Shown piece by piece: positions 1 to 8,300 of a DNA stretch of 64,000 bases. Position 1 is the stretch's first letter; every line of letters begins with the position of its first letter. Where the stretch lies: NCBI RefSeq assembly GCF_008274805.1, contig NZ_CP022579.1:2356001-2420000 (forward strand). The letters are read 5' to 3'. A program made the position numbers and the translations under genes. The DNA is from Oryzomicrobium terrae (GTDB taxonomy: Bacteria > Pseudomonadota > Gammaproteobacteria > Burkholderiales > Rhodocyclaceae). Under the pieces are notes generated by a model that saw only the letters and a list, made by a program, of their open reading frames with translations, had not been told where the DNA came from and did no database searches.

Positions 1-1172
1 TCGTCGTCCCGGGCCGAGATCCACACCTGCTCACCCCGGGGGGTGAATTCCAGGTGCAGCACGGCCTTGCCCGGCTCCAGGGTCTTGGCGATGGTGTTGG
101 TCAGGGTATCGATCACCTGGACCCGGCTGTAGTCGGGCACGGCGAAGTTCACCCACACCTGGCGCCCGTCGGGCCGGGCCATGACGAATACCGGCTGGCC
201 GGCCACCGGGATGCGGCCCACTTCCTTCCAGGTGGTGAGGTCCACCACCAGCACCTCGTGGCGGCCGATGGCGGGCAGGTAGGCCCGGTTGCCGGCCACG
301 GCCCAGCCGCGCAGGTGGGGCATTTTGAACACCGGCAGCTTTTCCTCGCCCCGGCCGTAGTGGGCCAGCACCCGCTCCACGCCCTTGTCCGGCTGCCACA
401 GGTCGAGTTTGGCGATACCGTCCTCGCCGAACAGGCCGGCCAGGTAGTAGCGGCCGTCCGGGGTGATCAGGGCGTCGTAGGGCTGGTGGCCGATCTTGCC
501 GATCTTGGTGACCTTGGGCGCCTTCACGTCGGACAGATCGGCGATCCAGATGGCATCGGCGTCGAACAACGAATAGATGAAGCGCCGCCCGGGCAGGTCG
601 GCGATGCCCACCACCCGAGAGAATTTCTTGCTGCCGTCGGCGGCGGTGTACTCGGCGGGCAGGTCGGCCACCAGTTCCAGGGTCTTGGCGTCGAACACCT
701 TGACCCCGCCCGGCTCGTAGTTGGCCGCGGCCACCAGGGTGCCATCCTGGGAAACGGCGCCGCCGATGGAGTTGCCGCCCTGGATGACGCGCTTGGCGAT
801 GCCGGCGGTGAGCAGATCCACCTTGGTCAGGCCACCGTCGCGGCCGAAGATGTAGGCGTAGCGCCCATCCCGGGAATAGACGGCGGAGGCGTGGGACAGG
901 TCGCCCAGGCCGGCCACCTGGGCGTAGGGGGCCCGGGCGGTGGTGTCCACCAGGGTCAGCTGGCCCGAGGCCCGCTCCACCACCAATCCCAGGTCGCCGG
1001 TACCGCGCAGGGGCTGCCCGGGGGCGGCGCAGGCGGCCAAGCCGGCGGCCAGCGCCGCCAGCAGCGCGGCCTGGCCGGTCCGGCGCATCCGGATGGCCCA
1101 GGTGGTGAATGGTCCGGCGGCACCCTGCCGCGCGATTTTCCGGCTACCCGGATACAGGCAGATCCCCTTCAT
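1..1172 (-). CDS. nirF: NirF, heme d1 biosynthesis lipoprotein (partial, 3' end outside window)
   Basis: The reading frame is open to the left window edge, so the C-terminus is missing. The product is a beta-propeller protein related to the heme d1 domain of NirS (repeated blade motifs such as YIFGRDGGLTKVD and YYLAGLFGEDG). NirF is required for heme d1 synthesis, the cofactor of cytochrome cd1 nitrite reductase. Start: ATG at 1172 has GGGAGG 8-9 bases upstream; a second ATG at 1088 (M29) begins a cleaner signal peptide ending in the lipobox LAAC, so 1088 may be the real start. The lipobox predicts a membrane-anchored periplasmic protein. A TTGAT-N4-GTCAA dyad lies 147 bases upstream of 1172. 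Other d1 genes (nirD/L/G/H/J) are not in the window and could lie to the left. Confidence 0.9.
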   Translation of the reverse strand, partial: MKGICLYPGSRKIARQGAAGPFTTWAIRMRRTGQAALLAALAAGLAACAAPGQPLRGTGDLGLVVERASGQLTLVDTTARAPYAQVAGLGDLSHASAVYSRDGRYAYIFGRDGGLTKVDLLTAGIAKRVIQGGNSIGGAVSQDGTLVAAANYEPGGVKVFDAKTLELVADLPAEYTAADGSKKFSRVVGIADLPGRRFIYSLFDADAIWIADLSDVKAPKVTKIGKIGHQPYDALITPDGRYYLAGLFGEDGIAKLDLWQPDKGVERVLAHYGRGEEKLPVFKMPHLRGWAVAGNRAYLPAIGRHEVLVVDLTTWKEVGRIPVAGQPVFVMARPDGRQVWVNFAVPDYSRVQVIDTLTNTIAKTLEPGKAVLHLEFTPRGEQVWISARDD

Positions 1173-1319
1173 CGATGCCTCCCTCAGTATGGTGGCTGGC
1201 CCCCGCGCGGCGGGTACCAGATCGTGCAATCGTACAAATCGGCGCGCCGGTGACAATCCCGGTCTGGGGGGCATTGTCGGCAAAGCCCCACCCCGACGCA
1301 AAGGGATCGGCGAGCGGGC

Positions 1320-1333
1320 TTGATACCGGTCAA
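1320..1333. promoter_or_regulatory. FNR/DNR-type dyad upstream of nirF
   Basis: TTGAT-ACCG-GTCAA matches the FNR/DNR/NnrR consensus TTGAT-N4-ATCAA in 9 of 10 positions. It sits in the gap between the 3' end of the TlpA-like gene and nirF, so nirF is the only sensible target. Regulation by oxygen or nitric oxide is an inference from the motif. Confidence 0.65.
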
Positions 1334-1467
1334 ACCCCGCGCCAGGCGCGGACTTTGGCCATGTTACCAGTCACCCGCCGGGCACGGCGGATGCCGCTGG
1401 CGAGACCTTGCTGGGGTGGCAACCTGCACTTCAGTCACCACGGCCAAACCGATCAGCGATCCGGCGA

Positions 1468-2019
1468 TCAGCCGCGGGGCAGCTTGGCTTCGATCTCGTC
1501 CCGGGTCACGGCGCCGACCTTGGCCAGCAGCGGATTGCCGTTGGCCTCGATCATGATCGAATAGGGCAGCCCCCCGACGCTGTTGCCGAGGCGGCGCATC
1601 AAGCCCAGCCCGGCCATGGGCGGGATCAGCACGTTGGAATAGGAGACGCCCATGGACTTGAGGAAGGTGTTCACCCCCTTGAGCTCCTCCTCCACCGCCA
1701 CGCCGACCACGGTCAGATCCTTGCGGGCGGAGGCCAGGGCCGTCAGCTCCGGCATCTCGCGCCGGCAGGGAGCGCACCAGGTGGCCCAGAAATTCACCAA
1801 TAGGCGCTTGCCCCGGTAGGCCGCCAGGGTAGCGGGCTTGCCGTCGAGGCCGGTCACCGGGGTGCTGAACAAGTCGTCCAGGGCCGCCTTGTCCAGGGTG
1901 GCGGCCTGGGCCTCGGCAGAGCCGAACAGGGCCAGGGCCGACACGCCGCACAAGGCTGGCACGCTCACGCCCCCCAGGGCGACGAGCAGACGGCGGCGCA
2001 TCGGCGAAGTCAGGGCCAT
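1468..2019 (-). CDS. TlpA-like thioredoxin-fold protein
   Basis: This is an exported thiol:disulfide oxidoreductase of the TlpA/ResA family. It has an N-terminal hydrophobic signal (MRRRLLVALGG..., ending near AEAQA), then a thioredoxin fold with the active site WATWCAPCRR and a conserved cis-proline segment near GGLPYS. Such proteins reduce apocytochrome haem sites or copper-site cysteines in the periplasm. The start at 2019 is chosen because it gives a normal signal peptide; in-frame ATGs at 2001 and 2103 (the latter with GGAG upstream) are alternatives. It lies back to back with the copper-chaperone genes at 2.4-4.2 kb, suggesting a shared role in metal-site assembly, which is inference. 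Confidence 0.8.
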   Translation of the reverse strand: MALTSPMRRRLLVALGGVSVPALCGVSALALFGSAEAQAATLDKAALDDLFSTPVTGLDGKPATLAAYRGKRLLVNFWATWCAPCRREMPELTALASARKDLTVVGVAVEEELKGVNTFLKSMGVSYSNVLIPPMAGLGLMRRLGNSVGGLPYSIMIEANGNPLLAKVGAVTRDEIEAKLPRG

Positions 2020-2423
2020 GGAACCGGCGAAATCGGTGGGATAGGTGGAACAGGCTGGGGAAGAATCGGCCGCAGGACGGCTGGCCAGGGGCATTTCAAG
2101 CATCGACGCAGACTCCGGAAACGATGGGGGCAAGCATACCCGGGATGGGGCGCGGCCACGAGGGCCGCCCCGGGCCGCCGGTCCCTCCCGCGCCGGGTTT
2201 TTGATCCGCGGCAAACGGCTGCGGGCCGGGGCGGTGCGACAATCGGCCGCAGCGGCAAACCCGGGGAAACGGGTGACACCGCCCCCCGCCGTCCGTACAC
2301 TTTGCGACACGGTGTGCACTGGGCTGCACCAGCTGCATCTGCCGCCCCGCTACCGCGCCGTTGGCCCCGCATCCAGTTTCCGTACCGTTGCTTGCGCCGG
2401 TCGCCCTAACCTCGTCTGCCCTC
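2020..2423. other. Divergent intergenic region
   Basis: About 400 bases separate the TlpA-like gene from the copper-chaperone genes read the other way. GC-rich; I saw no convincing FNR box, terminator or RNA gene. If the TlpA-like start is really 2103, the gap is shorter. Confidence 0.4.
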
Positions 2424-2951
2424 ATGATCCGCATCCTGCCCCGCTCCTCCGGCCTGACCGACCTGGTGATCTTCGCTGCCGTGGTCGCCCTGGGGGTGGC
2501 CGCCTGGCGCTTCGCTCCCCTGCTGCTGCAACAGCCCGACGTGGCCCTGCCCGACCAGGAGTGCGCCCTGGGCCGCGAGGCCTGCCGCGCCGAGCTGCCC
2601 GGCGGCGGCACCCTGACCCTGGAAGCCCGCGCCGATGCCGGCGGCGACCTGCAGCCGGGCCAACCGATGCAACTGACCGCCACCCTGGCCGGCGCCGCAG
2701 CGGATGACGTGACCGTGGTATTCACCGGTGCGGAAATGGAAATGGGCTATAACCCGGCGCCTCTTGCCGCCGCCCCGGCGGGTGCCGCGGCCCTCGCCGG
2801 CACCACCGTCTTCCGCGGCCCGGCCACCATCCCGGTGTGCGTCACCGGCCCCATGACCTGGCGCGCCACGGCCAACCTGCGCCAGTCCGGCCGCACCGTG
2901 GCTGTGCCCTTCCGCTTCGCCACCGGCGGCACCGCCGCCAACGGCCACTGA
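2424..2951 (+). CDS. Membrane-anchored YtkA/FixH-like protein in a copper-chaperone cluster
   Basis: A 175-residue protein with one N-terminal membrane segment (about residues 10-30) and a periplasmic beta-rich domain. The motif EMEMGYNPAPL followed by a C-terminal strand pattern (TIPVCVTGPMTWRA) resembles YtkA/FixH-like domains found beside copper chaperones; family membership is a judgement by eye. It also has a CALGREAC pair near residues 45-55. It ends 5 bases before the SCO1 gene, so the two are co-transcribed. No clear ribosome binding site precedes the ATG at 2424. A role in copper delivery is suggested only by context. Confidence 0.65.
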   Translation: MIRILPRSSGLTDLVIFAAVVALGVAAWRFAPLLLQQPDVALPDQECALGREACRAELPGGGTLTLEARADAGGDLQPGQPMQLTATLAGAAADDVTVVFTGAEMEMGYNPAPLAAAPAGAAALAGTTVFRGPATIPVCVTGPMTWRATANLRQSGRTVAVPFRFATGGTAANGH

Positions 2952-2956
2952 CCGCC

Positions 2957-3640
2957 ATGACCGCACCGACGCCCGAACCCGCCCACAATACCGCCCACGA
3001 TCCCGCCGCCCGCCGGGTAATGATCGCCACCCTGGTGCTGCTGGTGGCAGTGATCGCCGCCCTGGTCGCGTGGCAACCCGGCCGGCCCGACCGGGGTAGC
3101 CCGCCGGGCGATGGCCGAAATCTCGATTTCACCCTGCAATCCGCCGACGGCCCGGTGCGCCTGGCCGATTACCGGGGCCAGGTGGTGGTGGTGTATTTCG
3201 GCTACACCTTCTGTCCGGACGTCTGCCCCACCTCCCTGGCTACCCTGGGCGCCGCCCTGGAATCCCTGACCCCGGCCGAACAGGCCCGGGTGCAGCCCCT
3301 GTTCATTTCGGTGGACCCGGCCCGGGACACGCCGGAACAGCTCAAGTCCTACAGCCGCTTCTTCCACCCCCGCCTGCGCGGACTGACCGGCAGCCCCGAA
3401 GCCATCGCCGAGGTGGCCAAGCGCTATGGCGTGTATTACGCCGTGCAGAAGCCGGCCGCCCCCGCCGCGGCGCCAGCGCCAGGCAATGGGCGCAGCGAGG
3501 ATGCCGGCTACAGCGTGGACCACACCTCGGTGCTGTACCTGATCGGGTCCGACGGCAAGCTCGCCGCCCAACTGCCCCATGGCACCCCGCCCGACGCGGT
3601 GGCCGCCGCCTTGCGCCGGCTGATCCCGGCGGCCTCGTGA
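2957..3640 (+). CDS. SCO1/SenC family copper chaperone
   Basis: Membrane-anchored thioredoxin-fold protein (227 residues) that inserts or reduces copper at the CuA site of haem-copper oxidases or nitrous oxide reductase. One membrane segment spans about residues 20-39. The metal-binding motif TFCPDVCP has Cys86 and Cys90; the third ligand is the His in VDHTSVLYLI near residue 180. An Ala/Pro-rich insertion precedes that His. The ATG at 2957 follows the upstream stop by 5 bases. With the upstream YtkA-like gene and the downstream PCuAC gene it forms a copper-insertion operon. Confidence 0.92.
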   Translation: MTAPTPEPAHNTAHDPAARRVMIATLVLLVAVIAALVAWQPGRPDRGSPPGDGRNLDFTLQSADGPVRLADYRGQVVVVYFGYTFCPDVCPTSLATLGAALESLTPAEQARVQPLFISVDPARDTPEQLKSYSRFFHPRLRGLTGSPEAIAEVAKRYGVYYAVQKPAAPAAAPAPGNGRSEDAGYSVDHTSVLYLIGSDGKLAAQLPHGTPPDAVAAALRRLIPAAS

Positions 3641-3720
3641 GCCGCCCACCCCGCATCGTCCCGTTTATCCCCGCTTACCCCTGCTGATTCTTTCGCCGTT
3701 CACCTTGTGAGGATTGCCCC

Positions 3721-4215
3721 ATGCGTCTGCTGCTCACCCTGCTCGCTTCCGGCCTGACCGCCCTGAGCGCCGCGTCCCCCGCCGCCTTCGCCGCCGATGC
3801 GGCCGGCCTGTCCGTCAGCGCCCCCTTCGTGCGCGCCGTGCCGCCGACGCAAAAGGTCACCGGCGCCTTCATGACCATCAAGAACGCCGGCAGTACCGAC
3901 CGCAAGCTGGTGGCGGCGGAAAGCCCCGTGGCTGCCAGTGTCGAACTGCACAACCACATCAACGACAACGGCGTGATGAAGATGCGCCCGGTCAAGGAAA
4001 TCGAGGTCAAGGCCGGCGGTGAAGCCGCCCTCAAGCCGGGCAGCTACCACATCATGCTGATCGATCTGAAGCAACCGGTGAAAGAAGGCGACCAGGTGCC
4101 GGTCACCCTCAAGTTCGACGACGGTTCGACCCTCAAGGTGGAGGCTCCAGTGCAACGCCCGGCCCCGGCCGCACCGATGGCACCGATGAGCGACCACGGC
4201 CATATGAAGCACTGA
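3721..4215 (+). CDS. PCuAC-type periplasmic copper chaperone
   Basis: Secreted 164-residue protein with a signal peptide ending near AFAA and a PCuAC (DUF461) cupredoxin-like domain. The Cu(I)-binding Met/His set is visible: VELHNHIND, the Met pair VMKM, and YHIMLI. The C-terminal tail MSDHGHMKH adds further Met/His ligands. Family members pass Cu(I) to SCO and to CuA sites. TGAGGA precedes the ATG by about 6 bases. It is last in the SCO1 operon and is followed by a strong bidirectional terminator. Confidence 0.92.
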   Translation: MRLLLTLLASGLTALSAASPAAFAADAAGLSVSAPFVRAVPPTQKVTGAFMTIKNAGSTDRKLVAAESPVAASVELHNHINDNGVMKMRPVKEIEVKAGGEAALKPGSYHIMLIDLKQPVKEGDQVPVTLKFDDGSTLKVEAPVQRPAPAAPMAPMSDHGHMKH

Positions 4216-4231
4216 CCCGCACAGCCCCGCC

Positions 4232-4274
4232 CCAAACAAAACGCCCTGCCAATCCGGCAGGGCGTTTTGTTTGG
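4232..4274. terminator. Bidirectional rho-independent terminator
   Basis: A long perfect hairpin (arms CCAAACAAAACGCCCTGCC and its complement, loop of about five bases) lies between the convergent PCuAC gene and the gene ending at 4325. The GTTTTGTTTGG arm supplies T-rich tails in both directions. Confidence 0.9.
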
Positions 4275-4324
4275 TACGGCGACGGTAACTTGGCACGTTG
4301 GCGGCCAGGCGGCAACACCGTGCC

Positions 4325-4717
4325 TCAGGGCATACGGGCACGCCAGCCAGTGTGCTTTCCCCGGTGGAAGATGGCCAGTTGATGGGTGCGCTCGAAGTAC
4401 TCCGGGGCGTCGGGCACCGGCACCACCTCGCCCATGCCTACCGGCAGGAGCGACAGATGGGCGAAGCGGGCGGCGTGGTCCACGTCGATCTCGACCCCGT
4501 CGGACAGGCCGATTTCGTTGCGCAGGTAGTCGACGATGGCCCCGGAAAGTTCGTCGGCCATGTGCAGGAAAGCTTCCCAGGTGCGGGGCAGGATCACCGT
4601 GTCGAACACCACCGAGACCAGGGAGTGGCCCGGGTAGGAGCGGATCGGCGTGGCGGTGATGCGGCAACGGCAATCGAAGCGGCGTTCGATGCCGCGGCGG
4701 ATATCGTCCAGGTTCAT
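4325..4717 (-). CDS. Conserved hypothetical protein, 130 residues
   Basis: I do not recognise the family. The product is soluble, acidic, without signal or membrane segment, and starts MNLDDIRRGIERRFDCRC. The ATG at 4717 is preceded by GGAGAAAG at good spacing. The ordered alpha/beta pattern and normal codon use argue for a real gene. It is flanked by the copper-chaperone terminator and a cytochrome c gene, but nothing in the sequence ties it to either. Confidence 0.7.
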   Translation of the reverse strand: MNLDDIRRGIERRFDCRCRITATPIRSYPGHSLVSVVFDTVILPRTWEAFLHMADELSGAIVDYLRNEIGLSDGVEIDVDHAARFAHLSLLPVGMGEVVPVPDAPEYFERTHQLAIFHRGKHTGWRARMP

Positions 4718-4825
4718 GGGCTTTCTCCGGGTGGAGGTTGCTCCCGTGCAACCGCCCTGCCGGACCGCCCCGAAAAAAATCAACGACGGGACAGCGACGC
4801 GCCGGCTTGCGCCGTCGGCCGCGAT

Positions 4826-5224
4826 CTAGTTGCCTGAGTCGGGAAATCCGCGCATCAGCTGCTGCACCACCCAGGTCGCCTCCGCCTCGCTCAACATGCT
4901 GCTCCAGGGCGGCATCGGCGTCCCCTTACGTCCATAGAACACGGTGGCGGCCAAAGATTCCATCGGCTTGCCGGCCAGGGCCTCCGGGGTCAGGGCCGGC
5001 CCCAGGCCGCCCTTGAAGGTCATGCCGTGGCAGGAGCCGCAATCCTGGCGGACCATGCGGATGATTTCGGCGCGGCGCGCCGGGGCGGGGCTTACCCCCG
5101 CCTCGGCGGCGGCCCGGGCAGGTGGCGCGGCCAGCAAAGCGGCGCACAGACCGGTCAGCAACAGGGCCGCCGCCAGCCGCCGGGGGGCGCTGGGGCGGGA
5201 AAAAACGGCGATCGCCTCGGTCAC
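4826..5224 (-). CDS. Monohaem cytochrome c, NirC-like
   Basis: Exported class I c-type cytochrome with one CGSCH site and a C-terminal Met ligand in TPMPPWSSML. The size and the position beside cobA/nirE resemble NirC, the cytochrome involved in heme d1 maturation and electron transfer to cd1; this is inference from context. Start: GTG at 5224 has GGAG nine bases upstream and gives a normal signal peptide ending ARAAAEAG. An upstream ATG at 5260 lacks a ribosome binding site. It is divergent from cobA with an FNR-like dyad between them. Confidence 0.8.
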   Translation of the reverse strand: MTEAIAVFSRPSAPRRLAAALLLTGLCAALLAAPPARAAAEAGVSPAPARRAEIIRMVRQDCGSCHGMTFKGGLGPALTPEALAGKPMESLAATVFYGRKGTPMPPWSSMLSEAEATWVVQQLMRGFPDSGN

Positions 5225-5403
5225 GGCATTTGGCTCCGGAAAAAAGGGCGGGATGGGCATAACGCTAGCAGAACAAGCAGGGAAAACGGGGATCGAAGCG
5301 GATGACAGCCCGGTAGAATCCCGGTGCGACACCCGCCGCCTACGCGGAGCGACGAGCACATCCGGCCATAACCCTACTCTGATCGTGGCGGCGCCGAGCC
5401 TCC

Positions 5404-5417
5404 TTGACCCGAATCAA
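5404..5417. promoter_or_regulatory. FNR/DNR-type dyad between cytochrome c and cobA/nirE
   Basis: TTGAC-CCGA-ATCAA matches TTGAT-N4-ATCAA in 9 of 10 positions. It lies 146 bases before the cobA start and 180 bases before the divergent cytochrome c start, so it could control either. The rest of the roughly 340-base gap shows nothing else clear. Confidence 0.6.
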
Positions 5418-5562
5418 GGAGGGACGGGGCCATCCGGGCAAACTCCGGCCATGACGTCCGCGTCGGCCCGCCGAGGGTTGCGCGGGCACCGGCGCAGCGG
5501 TTTCGTGTTGTTGTTCCCTGCCTCCCGACGTATGCTTTGACGCCCGAGAGAGAGTCCATTGA

Positions 5563-6420
5563 ATGAAGCTCCTGCCCAATGACCCCAATACCCGCCGCGC
5601 CATCGAGCCCGGCAAGGTCTACCTTGTGGGGGCCGGCCCCGGCGATCCGGAGCTGCTGACCCTGCGCGCAGCCCGCCTGATCGGCGCCGCCGACGTGCTG
5701 GTCTACGATCATCTGATCGGCGAGTCCATCCTCGACATGGCCCCGGCCACCGTCCGCCGGGTGTTCGTCGGCAAGGAATCGGCCAACCATTCCCTTCCCC
5801 AGGATGACATCAACCACCTGCTGGTGAAGCTGGCCCAGGAAGGGCTGCGGGTGGTGCGCCTGAAGGGCGGCGACCCGTTCATCTTCGGCCGGGGCGGCGA
5901 GGAGATCGAAGTCCTGGCCCGCCACGGCATCCCCTTCGAGGTGGTGCCGGGCATCACCGCCGCCGCCGGCTGCGCCGCCTACGGGGGCTTTCCCCTCACC
6001 CACCGGGAGCATGCCCAGACCCTGGTGTTCGCCACCGGCCACCTCAAGGACAACACGGTGGATCTGGACTGGACCGCCCTGGCCCGGCCGCGCCAGACCG
6101 TGGTGTTCTACATGGGGGTGGCGGCGGCCAAGGAAATCTGCCGCCAACTGATCGCCCACGGCCTGCCCGCCGACACCCCGGCCGCCGCCATCGAAAAGGG
6201 CACCACGGTGCGCCAGCGGGTGGTGGCCGCCACCCTGGCGACCCTGCCCGAGCGCATCCGTCTCGACCACGTCAAGCCGCCGGCCCTGCTGGTGGTGGGC
6301 GGGGTGATCAACCTGCGGCAATGCTGCACCTGGTTCGACCCGTGCGACGACCGGGCCCCGACGCAAGAGAACGGCCACCACGCCGCCCCCCTGGCCGCGG
6401 CGCAACACGCCACCGCCTGA
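5563..6420 (+). CDS. cobA: Uroporphyrinogen-III C-methyltransferase (CobA/NirE)
   Basis: SAM-dependent methylation of uroporphyrinogen III at C2 and C7 gives precorrin-2, the entry to siroheme, cobalamin and heme d1. Signature segments are VYLVGAGPGDPELLT near the N-terminus, RLKGGDPFIFGRGGEE, and PGITAAAGCAAY. At 285 residues it is a stand-alone SUMT rather than a CysG fusion; the tail after about residue 260 is His/Ala-rich and not conserved. Given the FNR-like dyad upstream and the nir genes around it, it most likely serves as nirE for heme d1. GAGAGAG precedes the ATG. Confidence 0.92.
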   Translation: MKLLPNDPNTRRAIEPGKVYLVGAGPGDPELLTLRAARLIGAADVLVYDHLIGESILDMAPATVRRVFVGKESANHSLPQDDINHLLVKLAQEGLRVVRLKGGDPFIFGRGGEEIEVLARHGIPFEVVPGITAAAGCAAYGGFPLTHREHAQTLVFATGHLKDNTVDLDWTALARPRQTVVFYMGVAAAKEICRQLIAHGLPADTPAAAIEKGTTVRQRVVAATLATLPERIRLDHVKPPALLVVGGVINLRQCCTWFDPCDDRAPTQENGHHAAPLAAAQHATA

Positions 6421-6440
6421 CCCCCTCCCCCGAAACCGAG

Positions 6441-6630
6441 CACTGGCGCGGCTTCGGGGGCAGCACCCTTGCAGAGTCAATATTGGCGCGGCCTTCCGGA
6501 CTAATACGCTGAAGACGCCCGACTGACGCGGTGTTTCAGGCCATCTCCCTGAAGATCCGCACCAGGCTTTGCTTTCCGAAGCGGCATCGTGGAGATGCCC
6601 GTCCGGCGCGGGGTTCGGCGGTTCTTGCCC
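6441..6630. repeat. Degenerate tandem repeat, exact 40-bp period, about five units
   Basis: Starting at 6441, 6481, 6521, 6561 and 6601 the sequence repeats with an exact 40-base register. The clearest positions are TGGCGCGG at the start of a unit, TTCC/TTCG about 13 bases in, and CTGAAGAtC about 30 bases in. Units differ by many substitutions but not by indels. Related units occur at 22399-22551, 30092-30172 and 59595-59674. The rest of the 364-base gap between cobA and the SDR gene (6421-6784) holds nothing else I could name. Confidence 0.75.
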
Positions 6631-6784
6631 CGCCCACGGCCATGCCGCTAGAATCCGCCCCCTCAGGGGCGCGAAGGGGCGCCCTCCCGCACAAGAGGCC
6701 CTCACCCTTCTCATCGCATCGTGGATGTGACCCACCGATTCGCCTGGCGCAGCGGGACGCCGAATAGCGAATAGGACCGTTCAC

Positions 6785-7570
6785 ATGACCACGTCACTCG
6801 CCGTCGTCACCGGCGCCGCCTCCGGCATCGGTTTCGCCCTCAGCCAGGAACTCGCCGCCCGCGGCAACGATGTCATCGCCATCGACTGGGCGCCACCGCC
6901 GTTCCGCGACGCCCCCCGCATCACCGCCCTCCAGGCCGACGTCAGCGACGCCGCCGCAATGCAGCGCATTGCCGCCGCCTTTGCCCGCCGCCCCCTCGCC
7001 TACCTCTTCGCCAACGCCGGCATCGCCGCGCCCGGCTCGGTTTTTGGCGCCAGCGCCCAGGACTGGCAGCACGCCTGGGCGGTCAACACCCTGGGGCCGC
7101 TTCACACCCTGCGCAGCTGGTGGCCCCATCTGGAGGCGGCCGGAGGCAGCGCTATCGTCACCGTATCGGCGGCGGCCTTGCTCGCCTACCCCGGGGCGCC
7201 CCTGTACCGCACCACCAAGGCGGCCCTGCTCAGCCTGCTGGAAGGCCTCTACTATGAAACCCGGGATTCCGGCGTGACGCTGCACGCCCTGTGCCCGGGC
7301 CTGGTGCAGAGCGGCATCCTGGACAACGCCCGGCTGCGCCACGGAGCCGCCCTGGCGGATACGCCCCTCACCCGCTACCTGGACGACGCCCTGCGCCGCG
7401 CCGAGCCTGCCCGGGACTTCGCCCGGCGGGTACTCGACGACCTGGCGGCAGAGCCTCCCCCGCCGTTTTACTGGTTGCCTCATCCGGACACCCGCGCCGG
7501 CGTTGAACAGCGCCAGTACGGCGTACTCGATGGCGGCCACCCGACCCTGGCCTTTGGAGCCGCGCGATGA
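6785..7570 (+). CDS. Short-chain dehydrogenase/reductase
   Basis: Classical SDR of 261 residues. The N-terminal dinucleotide motif is TGAASGIG, the structural motif is ANAGIA, and the catalytic set is Ser in VTVSAAA with YRTTK. Asp at the end of beta-strand 2 (IAIDWA) suggests NAD(H) preference. The substrate cannot be told from sequence. It overlaps the next gene by four bases (ATGA), so the two are translated together. It sits inside the nir region but has no known link to denitrification. Confidence 0.85.
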   Translation: MTTSLAVVTGAASGIGFALSQELAARGNDVIAIDWAPPPFRDAPRITALQADVSDAAAMQRIAAAFARRPLAYLFANAGIAAPGSVFGASAQDWQHAWAVNTLGPLHTLRSWWPHLEAAGGSAIVTVSAAALLAYPGAPLYRTTKAALLSLLEGLYYETRDSGVTLHALCPGLVQSGILDNARLRHGAALADTPLTRYLDDALRRAEPARDFARRVLDDLAAEPPPPFYWLPHPDTRAGVEQRQYGVLDGGHPTLAFGAAR

Positions 7571-8112
7571 CCGCCCCCGTCGAGGAGTTGAAGGTGCGCG
7601 CCCGCCTGTTGCGCAAGGCCCTGGCGGCGCGGGAGCCAGCTGCCCTGGCGCGGGCCGAGGCCACGGCCCGGCAGCGGCGCTGGCCGACTGGCGAAGGCTG
7701 CTCCCTGTCCCGCTGCCTGAACCTGGTGGCGGTGGAGGCCGGCTTTACCCACTGGGACCACGCCCGCACCGTCCTGGCCGGCAACGCCCGTCCAGGCAGC
7801 GACATGGGGCGGTTCTGGTACGCCCCGGCCTGCGCCGCCCTGCTCAACCACTGGTGCACCAGCCTGGCCGAGGCCCGCCTGGCGCTGGCGGCGGCACCAG
7901 GCCGCTACCTGCTGCCCTACGGCCGGCAATTCGTAGTGGTGGAAACCCCGTTCATCGCCGCCTTGGGCCTGGACCCGGACGATCCGGCCTGGAGCGCCCT
8001 GGAGCGGGACGTGGCGGGCGGCTACGGCAGCGCCCCGTGGCGCGTCCTGGCGGCCGCCCGGCTGGCCGCTACCCGGGGGAATACGGGCCAAGCCGGCCAC
8101 AGGCCCCGCTAG
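7567..8112 (+). CDS. Hypothetical protein with a Glyoxalase_8-like N-terminal motif
   Basis: A 181-residue soluble protein starting within the stop of the SDR gene (ATGA overlap). The N-terminal part, LKVRARLLRKAL followed by SLSRCLNLVAVEAGFTHWDHA, resembles the short helical motif (LKxxAKxLR ... LELxAxxxGFxxW) seen at the start of some glyoxalase-superfamily proteins. The rest has no feature I recognise. Function unknown; coupling to the SDR suggests a joint role. Confidence 0.7.
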   Translation: MTAPVEELKVRARLLRKALAAREPAALARAEATARQRRWPTGEGCSLSRCLNLVAVEAGFTHWDHARTVLAGNARPGSDMGRFWYAPACAALLNHWCTSLAEARLALAAAPGRYLLPYGRQFVVVETPFIAALGLDPDDPAWSALERDVAGGYGSAPWRVLAAARLAATRGNTGQAGHRPR

Positions 8113-8218
8113 GGGATTCCCCGGCCGATCCGGGCAACCCCGCCTGCCAGCCGGCGGGACGGCCCGGCGTGCCGGAATCGCCGGCCACAACGCCAACTGC
8201 CTGGCGCACAAAAAGAAA

Positions 8219-8257
8219 CCCCGTGGAACTCCGCGACTGGCGCGGGATTCCACGGGG
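8219..8257 (-). terminator. Terminator of the nirSTB unit
   Basis: Hairpin arms CCCCGTGGAA and TTCCACGGGG enclose a GC-rich inner part. On the minus strand it is followed by TTTCTTTTTG, so it terminates nirB transcription. Its centre contains GACTGGCGCGGGATTCCA, which matches the 40-bp repeat consensus found elsewhere. Confidence 0.85.
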
Positions 8258-8300
8258 CGGGCAGCGGCCGCCGCCGGTGCGCGGCCGCGCACTACGCCGC

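Noticed and set aside
54-1253. 399-residue plus-strand frame over nirF
   Set aside because: Gly/His/Gln-rich translation without a recognisable fold; the minus strand encodes NirF. Long opposite-strand frames are common in this GC-rich DNA.
8196-8275. Further copy of the 40-bp repeat
   Set aside because: Parts match the consensus in register (GGAACTCCGC, GACTGGCGCGGGATTCC), but the stretch is the nirB terminator hairpin, whose symmetry could produce the match. Kept only as a possible copy.
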